Notes: generated by a model not told the origin, from the sequence alone. Counted from the stretch's first letter, positions 50,371 through 62,527 are shown. The stretch: DNA of 64,000 nt from Cercis canadensis (GCA_003255065.1 QAOA01003631.1:1032300-1096299), one strand, 5' to 3'. Made by a program: numbers and translations.

Positions 50371-52847
50371 TTGCATCACTCTCCCGCTGTCGTCCGTATC
50401 ATAGTTAGGTTTATTTTACAATTTTAATTTTAATTTTTATACTATTTTTCCTAACATTCCATAAATAGAGTATTTGACCGGGCTCCATTTCAGGCCCATG
50501 GATCTTATATATCCGCCGAGTCATATCTTGAGCCTGCTACAACCTCGTCATCATAGTTGGACTGCACCCTCATATTCGTCCATTTCCTTGAGCCCCCGCC
50601 ACCAACCGAAAGGAGAGAGGCCCTAGAATTGTTTTTTGTTTTTTGTCCTTGACCTGAAATTGATTAAGTGATTAGGAAATTTGTTAAATTTTGTGGTGGT
50701 GTTTTTGGAGGAAGATATTGAATGTCCTTTTTATGAGATCTACTGAGTCAATATTAGCATACCCCAATGCTATGAAGGTTCCCACGAGTCCACGACATGG
50801 TGAAGAGTCTAAAGACAACATAATACCCCTTTTGTGCTTAGAAGAAAAAGAAAAAAACGATAGAGAGCTTTTATAGAACTTCCATAACGATGAAACTTCC
50901 AATCTTCTGATCTGATTGAAGAGAGAGAATGTATATGGATTTTTGCTTTCGAGTGTTTTCCAAACAAACTCTACACAGTACTCCAGGCTCCAAATGCAGC
51001 TAGGATCAGAACTCACAAGTATAAACCACACCACAAAAGAAGAAAAAAAAAAAAAAAAGACAATTAGAAATAAAGCTTGAGTTCAGTCACATTTTAACTT
51101 TCTAATAGGAAGCTTGAGCTCGAAACAATTTTTTTTTCCCGATTGAGAGCTCGTAAACATATTTGATTTCTAGACTGTGAACCTCAGCCAAATTGAACAG
51201 TGAACTCACCTCTAAGATTTTAAGTTCTACCGGAATTATGAAAAGCAAACGTCTTCTGAACTCCCATCTCTCAAGAGCTTTTCTGAAGGAAGAATTTGAT
51301 GGAGAAGCCATTGAGGGAGAGAGCTCAGAAGAGGTTGGCTTTCCAAAATGAGTGTGCAAGTGCAAAAGCTTTTTCTGAAATTATAGACAGAGAAACAGAG
51401 CAGTATCTATAGAGAGCAGACAGTCGTAAAGCGAATTTTATGGACCACGGGCAAGATAGTGCCAAGCCACAAATATTCCATCAATGCTTCTTTTTTTTTT
51501 TTTTTTTTTTTCTCTCTTTCAATTAACAATTAGCTATTGTTCTAACCAAAGGAAGTAACTTACTAAGCAACGTCACTTTTATAATCAAAATACTTGGACA
51601 ACTCCGCGAAAGGTAGGGGCTCATAGTGGAAATCCAATGGAATCGAAAGTATCTAAAAACTATACCAATTTCTTCACGCTGCTCAAATACCATAAGCATA
51701 CCATAGTATTGTCACCTTCTCTTGAAATTCAGAAAGGAAAAGGACGTTGACACACCAAAATTGTTCATGTGCATTACTCTTTCTAGATTCAGTTGTTGCA
51801 TTTTAGATAAAGAACACAGGAGCAACATATAGCCGGTTCACATTAAATAAATAGATATTCTGCTCTTGATTTCGTTCCCGTTAAAATTCTTCTTACTTGG
51901 TTGACGGAAACATCAAAGTTGACCAAGTTAGAGTTGCAAGAACCAGCTCTCAATTAAATTTTTTAAGGTTCAATGAGAGGGGGCGAATTGATGGTTGCAA
52001 CCCAATGACATTTCTTGGGGACTAGTTGGAGAAAAGAAGAGTGATATGTGGAGACAAGTTTTTGTAATCATGGATTTTCCTCGCAACTCGCTGCTTTGTC
52101 CCAATTGCCCCCTGCAATTCAGGTTTTGATAAATTGAGGAACACATTACTTGTCCTCACCCCAACCTAGGAAGACTACGGACCTGGACTGTGAACTTTGG
52201 AAGTTAATGTAGTTGCAGAAATACGATGAAATCAAGGAGATTGAGAGACCAAACAAAATGTGGTACATGATTCATTTTGAATATCCTATGCTTAGGATAT
52301 CCTACCCTTGTAAGTAGTAGTCAAGGTGAAGTTTTAGCTCATAACCTGTACGTCTCTTCTCATCAAATTTTCCTCGTAAGAAAAAAATAAAGGGCATAAA
52401 TGAATGTAGAACTTAATAGGCAACATATAATGGACGCCGAGGATAAATAAAGCTCGAAGTAACTTGCATCTATGATTTTACAAACCCAGAAGATGATCCA
52501 CATGAGTTGCAACATGCTTCGCTAGCACGTAACACAGTTTTGATCCGTTTTAAGTTTCTATGATTTAGCACTCCATATGAACAGAACCATATTAAAGACG
52601 GATCCCTTGTTGCAATCAACACCAGTACAGAGATACAAAACCTCAATTGCTTTATTAGTTACTTTTGTCAAACACCAAGTAAATGAAAATGCTATTATGG
52701 AAGTTCAAGATCCCAGTTTAACATAAAATCAAAAATTTAAAACAAAAAAGACAAGCCACAGGGTGGAGACTATCAGTAGCAGCAGAGTTGTATTTACAAC
52801 ATTACTTTTTTAAGGAAACTACAAAATCACACATTATTTATTTAGAA
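50371..52847. other. Intergenic gap upstream of calnexin
   Basis: AT-rich with poly(A/T) tracts (51043-51058, 51490-51510). Minus-strand frames at 50684-51034 and 51102-51365 lie close together but have no family features or convincing splice sites. No transposon ends were recognised. Confidence 0.55.
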
Positions 52848-53484
52848 TCAGACTTGCGTGGGATCAACCCCGACGGATTTGAGAGTCTCAACGCGGGGAC
52901 GATGGCCATAGGCATCTCTGTGGATGGGATCGGGGATGGCTTGCTTCTCAGGATTGTTGTATTCCTGAACGTGAGCCACCTTCCTGAAGAAAGATTTGTT
53001 AACGAATTTCTCAGCCTCCTCCGCCACGTGCTCCGGCTCCACCACTTCCGGCAAAGTCTCCCTTCTTTGCTTCTTCACACGCACAGTTGGCGAGTTTCTT
53101 AGTTGCTGCCATGCCGTGTGTAGGCCAAGCCCTGTCGACAAAGCTATCATTCCTATTGCCACGTAAACTGGCACAAAGTCTCCCTTCACTGGCCTTGATG
53201 ATTTCCCCTGTCGTTGTTGTTGTTGCTGAACGTAGCCATAATCAGCTGTTGGAGCGTATCCCTTCATCTTTGGTGTGGTTGAGGTTGTGTAGGCAGATGC
53301 CTTGCCTCGTCCTCGAATCCCATTGCTCATCAGCGTTTTCCAAAGAGCCATCTGCAACGCGTATTGGAAACCATGTGGTGGTCAGCAACTAAGCATACTG
53401 GGCATTAATAGAAAGGAAGGTTGATAGAAAACAGAGCACAACTTGTGTGAAAGAAGATAACCATACCGTAGACCTGAACGCCAT
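52848..53484 (-). CDS. Small one-membrane-segment protein, MLRQ/B12D (NDUFA4)-like
   Basis: Two exons: 53484-53467 (18 nt, six codons, MAFRST) and 53351-52848; 522 nt, 173 aa. The short first exon is proposed because a clean TGCAG acceptor directly precedes the second ATG (MALWKTL) and a GTATGG donor follows an upstream ATG in phase; starting at the second ATG is the alternative. One membrane segment about residues 60-80 (FVPVYVAIGMIALSTGLGLH), followed by QLRNSPTVRVKKQRRE and a conserved-looking EEAEKFVNKSFFRKVAHVQ block. The hydrophobic segment then NPxVRV-type motif resembles the MLRQ/B12D family, small inner-mitochondrial-membrane subunits linked with respiratory complexes; the match is from memory and the protein is longer than B12D (about 90 aa). 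The N-terminal 55 residues are polar with a poly-Gln run, and could hold a targeting signal. Confidence 0.65.
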
Positions 53485-54383
53485 AATTGCCAACAGAAAT
53501 TACAGTGAAGGACGAGAAGTAGAGTATCTAGATAGTAGCCCAACAAATTTCAGTTACTATCGATGAGCCAGAAAGTGATAATCTGTTGCTTGTTGCTGTT
53601 GCTGCGGCAGATTCCTGGTAGTCTTCATATATAATGGATGGAAAAGCCTTTGCACAGAAAGCGAATTCTGTCTCTGCCAAAAGAGGGTTCTGGAGCCACG
53701 TAGCAAAATATAGAAGCTGGTTGACACTTGTCAAACTCTACAATTGACACGATAACCATTGAAGCCTCCGGATGAACCACGACATGTTTATACTCTGAAC
53801 TAGTAAATTTTAAGACACACGGTATTTTTTTCTTTCATGATGGACCTGAGCAATGATAAAGATTTCTTGTCAAGCACCGTCATGGACCAAATGATATGAT
53901 GCCTTTGTCCTTGCCCAGTTACCAAGGGCCCAAGTAATCAATAGCTCTCCAGTTGATTGGAGGAAAAAAATAAAAACATGATAGCTGAAAAATGTAAACA
54001 AAAAATATTTTAATATTATTTTTACGTAATTAATATAATTTAAATTTTTTAAGTATAACATAAACATTAATTTTATAAAATTTAAATTTATGTCAGTTGT
54101 TTTAAAATAATATAATGTATAAATAAAAAAAATTTACATCTCTTTTCTTTCAGTGTCAGGTGGCAACCTTATTCATTCCCCAAATTATGTTGGCAGTCAT
54201 TAATCTTTGACGTCAGAAGCTTCGGGCTGCCCAGACCACCACCACCATGGCTGAGCATAAAATTTGCGGTTGGACCCAATTCAACTCCTCCTACAATCCA
54301 AACTTTAGTGGGAGGAGTATTCTATCATAGCTGCTATCCGATGACATGCTAATCTTCGATGATTTGCAATTTCTTTCGTCTGA
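53485..54383. other. Intergenic gap
   Basis: Left part holds the promoter of the small membrane protein; 53990-54130 is strongly AT-rich; the right end is the 3' region of the PPR gene. A CAG/CAA-type repeat (TGTTGCTTGTTGCTGTTGCTG region near 53583-53605) is present. No feature recognised. Confidence 0.5.
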
Positions 54384-55895
54384 TCAGTTTACGGATGGTA
54401 TATTGTTTGCTGCATCAAGCTCGTGCTCAAGGGTAAGGTCATTCAGTCTAATCAAACTAAAGCCAGTGATCTTCTTGACCCTCTTGTTAGCGCTCAATGA
54501 CCTCCTAATCTTCACTAAGTCATCCCATTGCTCTGTGTGGGCATAAATATTGGCCATGATGGAATAAACCCCACCATCATCAGGCTTTAACTCCATCACT
54601 TGCTCAGCTGCTTTCTTTGCAATTTCATCATTTCCATGTATCCTACAACCTCCTAGCAACCCACCCCACACAAAAACATCACCTCCATTTGGCATCCTTT
54701 TTATCATCTCCATTACTTCTCCAATCAAACCAGCCCGTCCCAACATATCGGCCATACACCCATAGTGTTTCAGCTCACGAGGAACTCCATATAAAGTTTC
54801 CATGTCATCGAAAAGCTTTCGGGCTTCATGGACCAGACCTGCATGGCTACATCCCACTAAGACTCCTAGAAAGGTCACCCCATCAGGTTGAATTCCTGCA
54901 GCAATCATTCTGGAGAAATAATCTAGCAAAAGTGAACCATTTCCATGCATTGCGTGGCCAACAAGCATGGCATTCCACGTAAACACATTTTTATCTGGGC
55001 TTATCTCAAATATATTCTTAGCAGTCTCAATGCATCCACACTTGGCATATAAGTCTACCAACCCAGTTGCCAAAAAGGAATCAACTCGAATCCCACTTCG
55101 TTTAATGTAATTATGGACAGTTCTGCCCTGCTCTAATTCCCCCAGCTGGGCACAAGCAGAAAGAACGCTGACCAATGCAATGTTGTCGGGCCGAAACTCT
55201 AAAGCAAGCATCTGATTGAAGAGTTCAATGGCTTCATTACACAAACTTGTCTGGGCATACCCAGCTATCATAGTACCCCAAGACACAGCATCTCGAACTG
55301 GCATCTGATCAAACAGTTCACGCGCCCGGATCAACTGCCGAGTTTTAACGAAGCCATCTATCATGGCATTGAACGAGACAACATCTTTATCAGAACTTTC
55401 ACCGAACACTTGGTGGGCATCGTCAATACGGTCGTGGATAGAGTACACATGTATAAGAGAGTTGAGTATGAAAAAATGGGCAACGAAGCCAAACTTGAAA
55501 GCTTGTGAATGAACAGATTGTGTCAGAGATAGAGCACGAAGTTGGGCACAGGCTTTGAGAACAAAGGGGAATGTGTGAGAATCGGGAGAAAGAGAGAGAC
55601 GGCGCAATGAGGCAAAGAGTTGGAGGGCCGGAACAGGGGCAGAGAGAAGTGTGTGAAGTCTAATGAGATTGTTGTAGGAAAAAGTCGAGGGCTTTGGAAT
55701 AGAATGGAAGACAGAGAGTGCATAGCTCAATGAATTGCAAGTGAAACGGTTGAATGTGGAAGTGAAGGTGAAGAGGATGTTGTTCAAGATAGGTGAAGGG
55801 TGTCGAGAGAGGAGTCCAGAGGTTATGGAGTGGGCATGAACCTGATGAACTTGTTTGATGGATTTGCATTGCTTGATGGCATTCAAGAGATTCAT
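54384..55895 (-). CDS. Pentatricopeptide repeat protein, PLS class, E subgroup
   Basis: Organelle RNA-binding protein; PLS-class E proteins usually act in C-to-U editing of mitochondrial or chloroplast transcripts. Single exon, 503 aa, from ATG at 55895 (MNLLNAIKQCKSIKQVHQVH, the usual PLS opening) to a stop at 54384. Repeats with PLS-style motifs run from about residue 65 to 405: NNLIRLH, FPFVLKACAQL, NSLIHVYS, FNAMIDGFVK, WGTMIAGYAQ, VLSACAQLGELEQGRTVHNYI, GLVDLYAKCGCIETAKNIF, WNAMLVGHAMHG, GVLVGCSHAGLVHEA, GCMADMLGRAGLIGEV. The E region follows (VWGGLLGGCRIHGN, YSIMANIYAH) and stops shortly after GFSLIRLN; there is no DYW deaminase, so a partner would be needed for editing. No target can be read off. 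By position it matches Arabidopsis At5g61800, a PPR gene between calnexin and APC genes. A tRNA gene ends 135 bases upstream on the same strand. Confidence 0.92.
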   Translation of the reverse strand: MNLLNAIKQCKSIKQVHQVHAHSITSGLLSRHPSPILNNILFTFTSTFNRFTCNSLSYALSVFHSIPKPSTFSYNNLIRLHTLLSAPVPALQLFASLRRLSLSPDSHTFPFVLKACAQLRALSLTQSVHSQAFKFGFVAHFFILNSLIHVYSIHDRIDDAHQVFGESSDKDVVSFNAMIDGFVKTRQLIRARELFDQMPVRDAVSWGTMIAGYAQTSLCNEAIELFNQMLALEFRPDNIALVSVLSACAQLGELEQGRTVHNYIKRSGIRVDSFLATGLVDLYAKCGCIETAKNIFEISPDKNVFTWNAMLVGHAMHGNGSLLLDYFSRMIAAGIQPDGVTFLGVLVGCSHAGLVHEARKLFDDMETLYGVPRELKHYGCMADMLGRAGLIGEVMEMIKRMPNGGDVFVWGGLLGGCRIHGNDEIAKKAAEQVMELKPDDGGVYSIMANIYAHTEQWDDLVKIRRSLSANKRVKKITGFSLIRLNDLTLEHELDAANNIPSVN

Positions 55896-56029
55896 ACAAC
55901 ATGGGTTTTGCTAAGTGATGGATTAGAGAGAGCAGACACAGAGCAAAGGCTTGATTTTGTGTAGGGAAGTTTAAATGACATTTCAAGTTCTTGTTCAAAG
56001 AGATCGATCATAAAAGCAAAAAAGAAGAT

Positions 56030-56111
56030 CGTGGACGGCAGGATTCGAACCTGCGCGGGCAGAGCCCACATGATTTCTAGTCATGCCCGATAACCACTCC
56101 GGCACGTCCAC
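56030..56111 (-). tRNA. tRNA-Ser (anticodon AGA)
   Basis: The 82-base sequence on the minus strand folds as a class II tRNA: acceptor GTGGACG pairs with CGTCCAC, the anticodon loop is CTAGAAA with anticodon AGA, a long variable arm (GTGGGCTCTGCCCGC) follows, the T arm has GGTTCGAATCC (B box), and the discriminator base is G as in serine tRNAs. A run of six T (56018-56023, minus strand) just downstream is the Pol III terminator. No intron. Confidence 0.95.
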
Positions 56112-57144
56112 AGTTATGCTAATAGTTTCAACAAACACATCAAGAATCCAATCAAATCTAAATGTTTTAAAAAGAAAATTAATTGGCTCCAGTTAAAGTT
56201 ATTAAATATGAATTTAAATAGACACGTATGGAGGTGTGATTTGGTAAAAAAATAGTAGTGTATATAAAATATTATTTATTGATTAAGTCAGTAACTACGT
56301 TATAGTGATGAATAATTTGAGTAATTTGTAAAAAAAAAAAAAAAATAGATTTAAATATTTTGCTTCCTGTAAAAGAAATTATAGGTTGACCTAACATATT
56401 AACTCACCGAGAAGTTTATAAAGTGACAAACTCAAATCATGGAAATTGTGCTTAAGTTCATTGATTTGAGTTTTTATATGGATCTTTTTTCAGTTTTATA
56501 AGTTTCACGCTTTTTTTTAGCACATGTTGACATACTCTGTGAAATGATCATGTTCTTATCACCAATGATATATTTTTATTCAACAGATTATATTTAGATT
56601 GATATAAATATATTATAATACAACAAATAATACTCAATTTCTAGTTAACTTTTTTTTACCATTATCCTAAATATAAATTAAATTTAGCAGATTGCTCAAA
56701 GTTTTCATGGTCACACTCATACATAAGCGTGTCTACCACTATGCTGTTTCAATTTAATCAATAAAGTCGAGTTATCACCACTTCATCAGTTAATTAATTG
56801 ATTCCTTTTTTCTTAGTATTTTGATTTCCACTCTAAATTTAAACATAATATCACTTCAATACAACCGCAAACCATTTGGTTATCCCAAAAACATGTAAGT
56901 TTCACTGTGATATAGGAATTAGGAAGACTAGTCTCGACATGCCGGATTCCCGTGTAAAGGACCACCGACAAAATTAAGGGTTAACCAACCCTGCCCTGTA
57001 GAGTAGCCGTGGCCAAGAGAGGCCGCCACTTGCACTTAACATAAATTATATTATTGGTTTAAATATACTGTAAGTCTTTATAGTTTTAAAGATTTTTGAA
57101 TCAAGTTCTTCTAGTTTTTTTTTTTCTCTTTTGGGTTCATATAG

Positions 57145-57465
57145 TTTAAATTTTTTTTAATTAGGACTCCCTGCCATCAACTTCAGTTATAATTCCATTA
57201 GTTTAGTACTCATATGGCAAACAGCTTGTCTATGTGGCAATAAAAAAAATTGACATGACGCCAAAATGATACAAACATTGTCACTTCATCATCTTTTTTC
57301 TTGAAGTTTGAAGTTGGTAAAGATGATGAAGTGTTAATTTTTGTGTTACTTTGATACTACGTTAACTTTTTTATTGTTATATAATAAGTTGTTTGTCATG
57401 TGAGCACTAAACAAACGGAATTATAATTGGAGGTAACAACAAGAACTCAATTAAACCTATATTAT
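57145..57465. mobile_element. Mutator-type MITE (about 320 bp)
   Basis: Long inverted arms: left about 57145-57300 and right about 57310-57465. Paired blocks include TATAATTCC, GTTTAGT, CTCATATGGCAAACA opposite CTCACATGACAAACA (inverted), and ACTTCATCATCTTT at both inner ends. The arms almost meet, leaving a small loop. No coding frame; ends are approximate. Confidence 0.55.
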
Positions 57466-58244
57466 TTGATTACAAATAGCACCAATTATTGTTATTCCAA
57501 CTAGTGAGGAAAGGATGTGAGACTCCCAGAGCAGACAGGTCAAATTAATGTTCCTCTGTTAATCCTTGCGCTATTCGGTGAGGGAAGCTCTAGCTCTTGT
57601 TTGAATGAATAAAAAGTCAAGTTTTGGCTATGCTTTAGTTTTCGTACACTAATTTCCGGATTTAGCAGTCGCCTTTGAGCTGGGTACATATACTTTAAGA
57701 AGCATTTAGCAGTCCCACCCAGTACGAATCGGAATTGAACGGTGCCAATCCATTGTGCTCTATAAAATCAAAGTGCTCTATCTACCTCCGTATTCTATCT
57801 TTACACTCGGCTGTTTTTGTTGCCTTAACTTCTTTAACTAACTTTTTGATTAGTATAACATTTAATTCACTTCTTTAATAAAGAACCTGTCCACTTGTTT
57901 GGTAATCCTCTCCAGCCTTTTCTTCCCTCCTTATTCCTTTATCCGTTTTCTGTTGCTCTTTTCCACATGGAATGACTAGGCTCCATCCCTCTTTCTTTCT
58001 CGATCTCCTATAGAATATTGTCTTATTTTCTCTAAAGCAGAGGAATAATATTATTCTTATATTGATCATGGAGATAAGCATTTGCCCATAACAAATGGTT
58101 TTAAGGGGACCATTTGAAAATTGAAGCGTGATTCTTCGCTGATCTGTTCTCTTTTGTCTGATTTCCCAATTCTTTTCCCCCTAATAGTATTGAAAATCAA
58201 ATGTATTCCCCTTCAAGTATCTAGCTTTTGAAGAGGATATGTTG

Positions 58245-58261
58245 TATATATATATATATAT
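58245..58261. repeat. (AT)n microsatellite
   Basis: Alternating T and A over 17 bases. A similar run lies in an amidase intron at 33031-33047. Confidence 0.85.
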
Positions 58262-59827
58262 GCTTGATTCGTAGGAAGGGAAGTAAGAATCCAATTGCCT
58301 TCATTGTGAGTGCAATCGAACCGAAGCTAAGCCCGGTAACAACCAAGATATGGAGAAAGATGAAAATGAAGAGGACGATGACAACTAAATTGAGTTGTGC
58401 ATGCTATGCTACTCTCTTCTTTCTATGATTGGAAGAGAGAAAAGGAAAAGGCAAGTCATAGAGGCAAAGGGAAGGTAACGCCTTTCTTCCGGGTTCAATG
58501 CATCAAGCTGCATCTGTCGCACTGGTAATTTCAGCTACGTCAGACAGTTCTGCAGATTTATCTTTAATCAGTTTTTGTGTTCATTTAGTGTGTTTTTCTT
58601 TTTTTCCAATCCATTCTTCATACTTGTCATTTTGAACGTCGATCACCCAGAAACTTTCTATGATCTAATATATGTATAATGTGTCTGTTAATATGGCCAA
58701 GCTGCAGAACCTGAGGTAGTGAGTGACTTGAGATATTGAGATTGTAAGATTCCATCTCTGTTTTGTTGGAAGCCATGAATAAAATAGATAGAAACAAGTC
58801 TGAATGTTGCCAATATTAACCATTATGTGTTGAATTTCGATACAGCTTGTCTATACATACTCGTATTTGAGTAATATGACATGTCCATCTTTCCTGGATG
58901 GGAACTATGTACATGCAATTACTTATAGAATTACAAGTAGCATCAGATACTTGACACGAATCAAGAAGTCATGTGCATCCTTAACATCATGAAATGCATA
59001 CACTTCACCACAAATATAGTGGCTAAAATAGTAATGATCCACTATGCAATGCGCACTAAATGCTTCCACGAATAAAATAGAACAAAGAGGGCTAAATAAT
59101 GACCTTGTAAAGAAGGTGAAAAAGTATGTTAAAATTCCATTCTAAAAGCTGATTATTCATTTCTAGAAAGATAGTTCATTATTTTTTTTTAACGTTCTTT
59201 CTTGTCTAATCTTTTTAACACGTCTTTAAGAAATTTCTTTCGAAATCCTGAGAATCACAAATGGTTTTGCCGTTTTGGGCATATGAAAATCCAAGTAGTA
59301 ACTGAAATCCACCGGGCTAATAAATCTAGCAATTAAAGTCTTCATCGGCCAATTGATAAGAATTCATTTCTCATCACATAAAGAATGATACAAATTTTGC
59401 CATCTATCTTTCTCATTCACTCACTTAATATCCTGAAGTCAATAAGAAACCGTTGGCCTGTAAGTTCAGGTAAGAACTGAGGAAGAATAATCTAATACGT
59501 TTTTCCCATAACATGAATTGAATATGAAAGAGAAACTAAATCATGTATCTTCACAATTGAATACAGGAAATATAGAACGAATTATATATTGGGAAATGAT
59601 AACACCTATTGCCTTGGTATCCAACATCTAGGCATGATACAAGCCTAATTTCTCACCATTTAGTTCAGATAAGCATCGGGAAAAACTTTCTGACTACAAA
59701 ATCGCGTTTAAGATATCATATCGCCTACTGCACTAATAATCTCATCCTTTTTATCGTCGTCATCAAGACTTGCAGACTAGCTAATATTTGAATCAGTTCA
59801 GTAACTTGGGCAATAATTACGACAACT

Positions 59828-62527
59828 CTAATCAAGTTCTAAACTCTTCTTCATACTTTCATAAACCATATAAGTAATGCTTGCAGCTGGCACCACTTTG
59901 AGGAGATTTGGAAGGAGTCCCTTATAGAAACCTCTAAAGCCTTCATGCTGAAGAGTTCTCCAAAATGCATCAGACATTCCTTTGTAAGCAGTAGATGAGT
60001 TAGAAGGTTGTGCCATCAATCTGAAAAGCACGATAAAGCAATATCAGTAAAGTATACATGAACACAACTAACTTAGAAGAGCTTAACTGATACCACCCAC
60101 CATTCCCAGTATTTTTTTGGAGGGGGACTAAGGAAAGTGGAGAAATAGTAGTAACACTAAAATGTTGATGATACCTTGTACGAATAACCTGCAGCGGATA
60201 GACACAAGTAGCTCCAAGGGCTCCTGAAATTGTCCCACATCCCAGTTGTACAAGGGGGCCAGGTTCTATGAAGGGGAAATAGAATAAAGAAGAAGTTTGA
60301 GTCTCCAAGAACGAATTTTCTTACTAGTGTAAATTAATACTTCAAGAAATAAAGCCGTAAGAACAAAATAAAATCAGATGAGGAGATACCATAGATACAG
60401 TAAATATCATACCACTATCTTGAAGAATATATCTCTTAGATATATCTTTCAACGTTTCATAAGCGGTGAGATCAATGCCTGCATAAGGAATTATACCAAG
60501 AAGAGATGGAACAAGCCCTCTGTACAAAGCTCGAGGTCCCTCTTGAACCCATATATCTTTGGTCAGTGTTCCCAGCTTAGGACCCTTTCCACCTTCAGAA
60601 GCACAAGTCTGTAACCTAGTTTTAATGAGATCCAATGGATAGACAGCAGTCTGTGCAATTGCACCAGCCATACCACCAGCAAAAAGCCTTCCACCAGTAC
60701 CAATATCTGACTTGTTCCCGTGACTGTTTCCAATTGCATTTTTCAACGTTTCATAAGCATAAAACTTGATGGCACTTTCCGGTGCTACCTTCACAACATT
60801 TAATCCATTACCTCGGAAAAACCCTAATAAACCATCTTGTTGCCATATCTTCATTACTGCCGGCATAATAGAAGCACGAGCTGTCTGAATTTGTAAGATC
60901 ACCTTCAGACGATCAAGAGGGGCAGTTGCAGTACGAGAAGTAGCTCCTGCTATCCCCCCTGCAATAAAATATCTGCTTCGATGAACATGCTTGCTGATAC
61001 CTTCAGGAATGACAGCTTGCTCCCCAATGTCTACTAGACACACCCTCTCCCAATGATGATATATATTTTCAATAGTCGCTTCGTGTGGATATAGTAGAAG
61101 AAAATCTCTCCATTCTTCAAAAGTGATAATTCCATTGTTATCCTTATCAACATGCTCCACAAATCGAGCAAGTTCCTCATCATCCATTTCTATCCCTGCA
61201 GTATAGAAGCTGCCAAGGCTTATGAAAAATACCATAGGAAGAAAAACAAAAAAAGAAACAACAGAATGGCAAGAGCTTCCACAGAAAGCATGAAGGAATA
61301 CTATCTTCAAAATATATTAGAAGTATATATGCAGATTTTTGCATAAAAGTGAAATCAAGGAAAAAACAACTACCATACAATAGAATCGACCATAAAAGAT
61401 GGAATCAGGATTCCCAAACACCATGCAGATCCAAAGATTGATTTTCAAATATAACATAAAGTATGTAAAACAAAACAAACACACATTCAATAGGGTCCAC
61501 TAAAATTATGAAGGAATATAAAACCTCTGCAATGTCTCAACAAATTTTAAACATATTTTTATGACCATGGCAAGAAATGTCCCATTAGAAGACAAAAATA
61601 ATTTCCCATCTCAATTATAGAATCCACACATCCATTTCCGGTGATTGTAACTACTAAAAAAGCATACATTATACTTTCAGATAGTCTTCCAACACAATAC
61701 TAACTTCTTACTTTTTTAAGTTTCTAAGAGCAGGGTTGTTGTTGAAGTGCAAGTTTTAAGGACTGGCATCAAATGTCAATTATGTCTTGACTCGCTCATG
61801 GAAAAGGACAATGGTATGCAATGGCCAACAAAAAAAGACTTGCTCCATTTCCTCACTGACTAATAAGGAATAATAAGCATAAAAATAACTGAAGATATAG
61901 AAAACAACAAATTTACCAGGAAGCAGCCTAGTCTAAGAACAACTTAAGTCAGTGAAATAGGGAATAAAGTCCGTAACATAAAACTGCATACAAGAAGAAA
62001 TGAGAAGCAGCTAAAAGAATACCAGCCTTAACAAGTGCATCCCAAAGCTCTTCAGGGAGAATGCAGCCATTGTGTTCAACATCAATAGCTTGAAAGATGC
62101 GGTAAAGCTCTAACTCCTTATCGTCCATGTATCGCCGGAATTCATGGTAATCAACCCTGCCATCTCTGTTGGCATCACAAACCTTGAAGAGGTCCTTGGC
62201 GTACTTGTACTCGGGCGGTATTTGCAGGGCAGACAAGCCAGCTTCAATCTGAGTATAGTCCAAGTACCCATTATTGGCTGCATCGAAGAAATTGAAGAGG
62301 CTACGAATACGAATATCTCTCTCTTCTTTGGTCTCACGCAAAGCGAGGAGAACATGATCCATTGAAATAGATCCCGTTTTCTTAACGGGGTTGCAACAGC
62401 CGGCGCCACGGCCATGATCGCTAGTCTGGGCAGCTGTGGATTTTCCTGTGGCATTCGATTTCGCTTTGGCCTCCATATTGGAAAAGCCCACATGTTCCAC
62501 GTCTATGGCTTGCCCTGCTCCAGACAT
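59828..62527 (-). CDS. APC1: Ca2+-regulated mitochondrial ATP-Mg/Pi carrier (SCaMC/APC type)
   Basis: Inner mitochondrial membrane carrier exchanging ATP-Mg or ADP for phosphate, switched by Ca2+ through its N-terminal EF-hands. Exons: 62527-62023, 61195-60413, 60265-60175, 60020-59828; 1572 nt, 523 aa, longer than Arabidopsis APC1 (about 480) because of the N-terminus. EF-hand loops: [12 protein letters not shown] (82-93), [12 protein letters not shown] (118-129), [12 protein letters not shown] (149-160) and [12 protein letters not shown] (185-196). The carrier half has three repeats with signature PLDRLK, PLDLIK and PLQVIR; the third has Gln for the acidic residue, a family trait. Only one large intron (827 bp) interrupts the EF-hand part. 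Odd: residues 6-14 (QAIDVEHVG) nearly repeat residues 146-154 of the third EF-hand (QAIDVEHNG). APC1 versus APC3 is an Arabidopsis split. A GAA repeat lies in the leader region. Confidence 0.95.

Larger units (their letters stand above)
56112..59827. other. Long intergenic gap between tRNA-Ser and the carrier gene
   Basis: AT-rich DNA with one MITE (57.15-57.47 kb, listed separately) and an (AT)n run at 58245-58261. A more GC-balanced stretch at 57880-58560 has a 66-codon plus-strand frame (58228-58428) with no recognisable product; it may be an untranslated or decayed gene piece. Otherwise nothing was recognised. Confidence 0.55.

Noticed and set aside
50684-51365. Minus-strand frames of 116 and 87 codons
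   Set aside because: No family motifs, no good splice junction between them, and biased toward runs of Ser, Phe and Lys.
57680-57790. Stretch resembling a decayed tRNA (CGAATCGGAATTGAAC)
   Set aside because: It does not fold into acceptor, anticodon and T arms; the T-loop likeness is partial.
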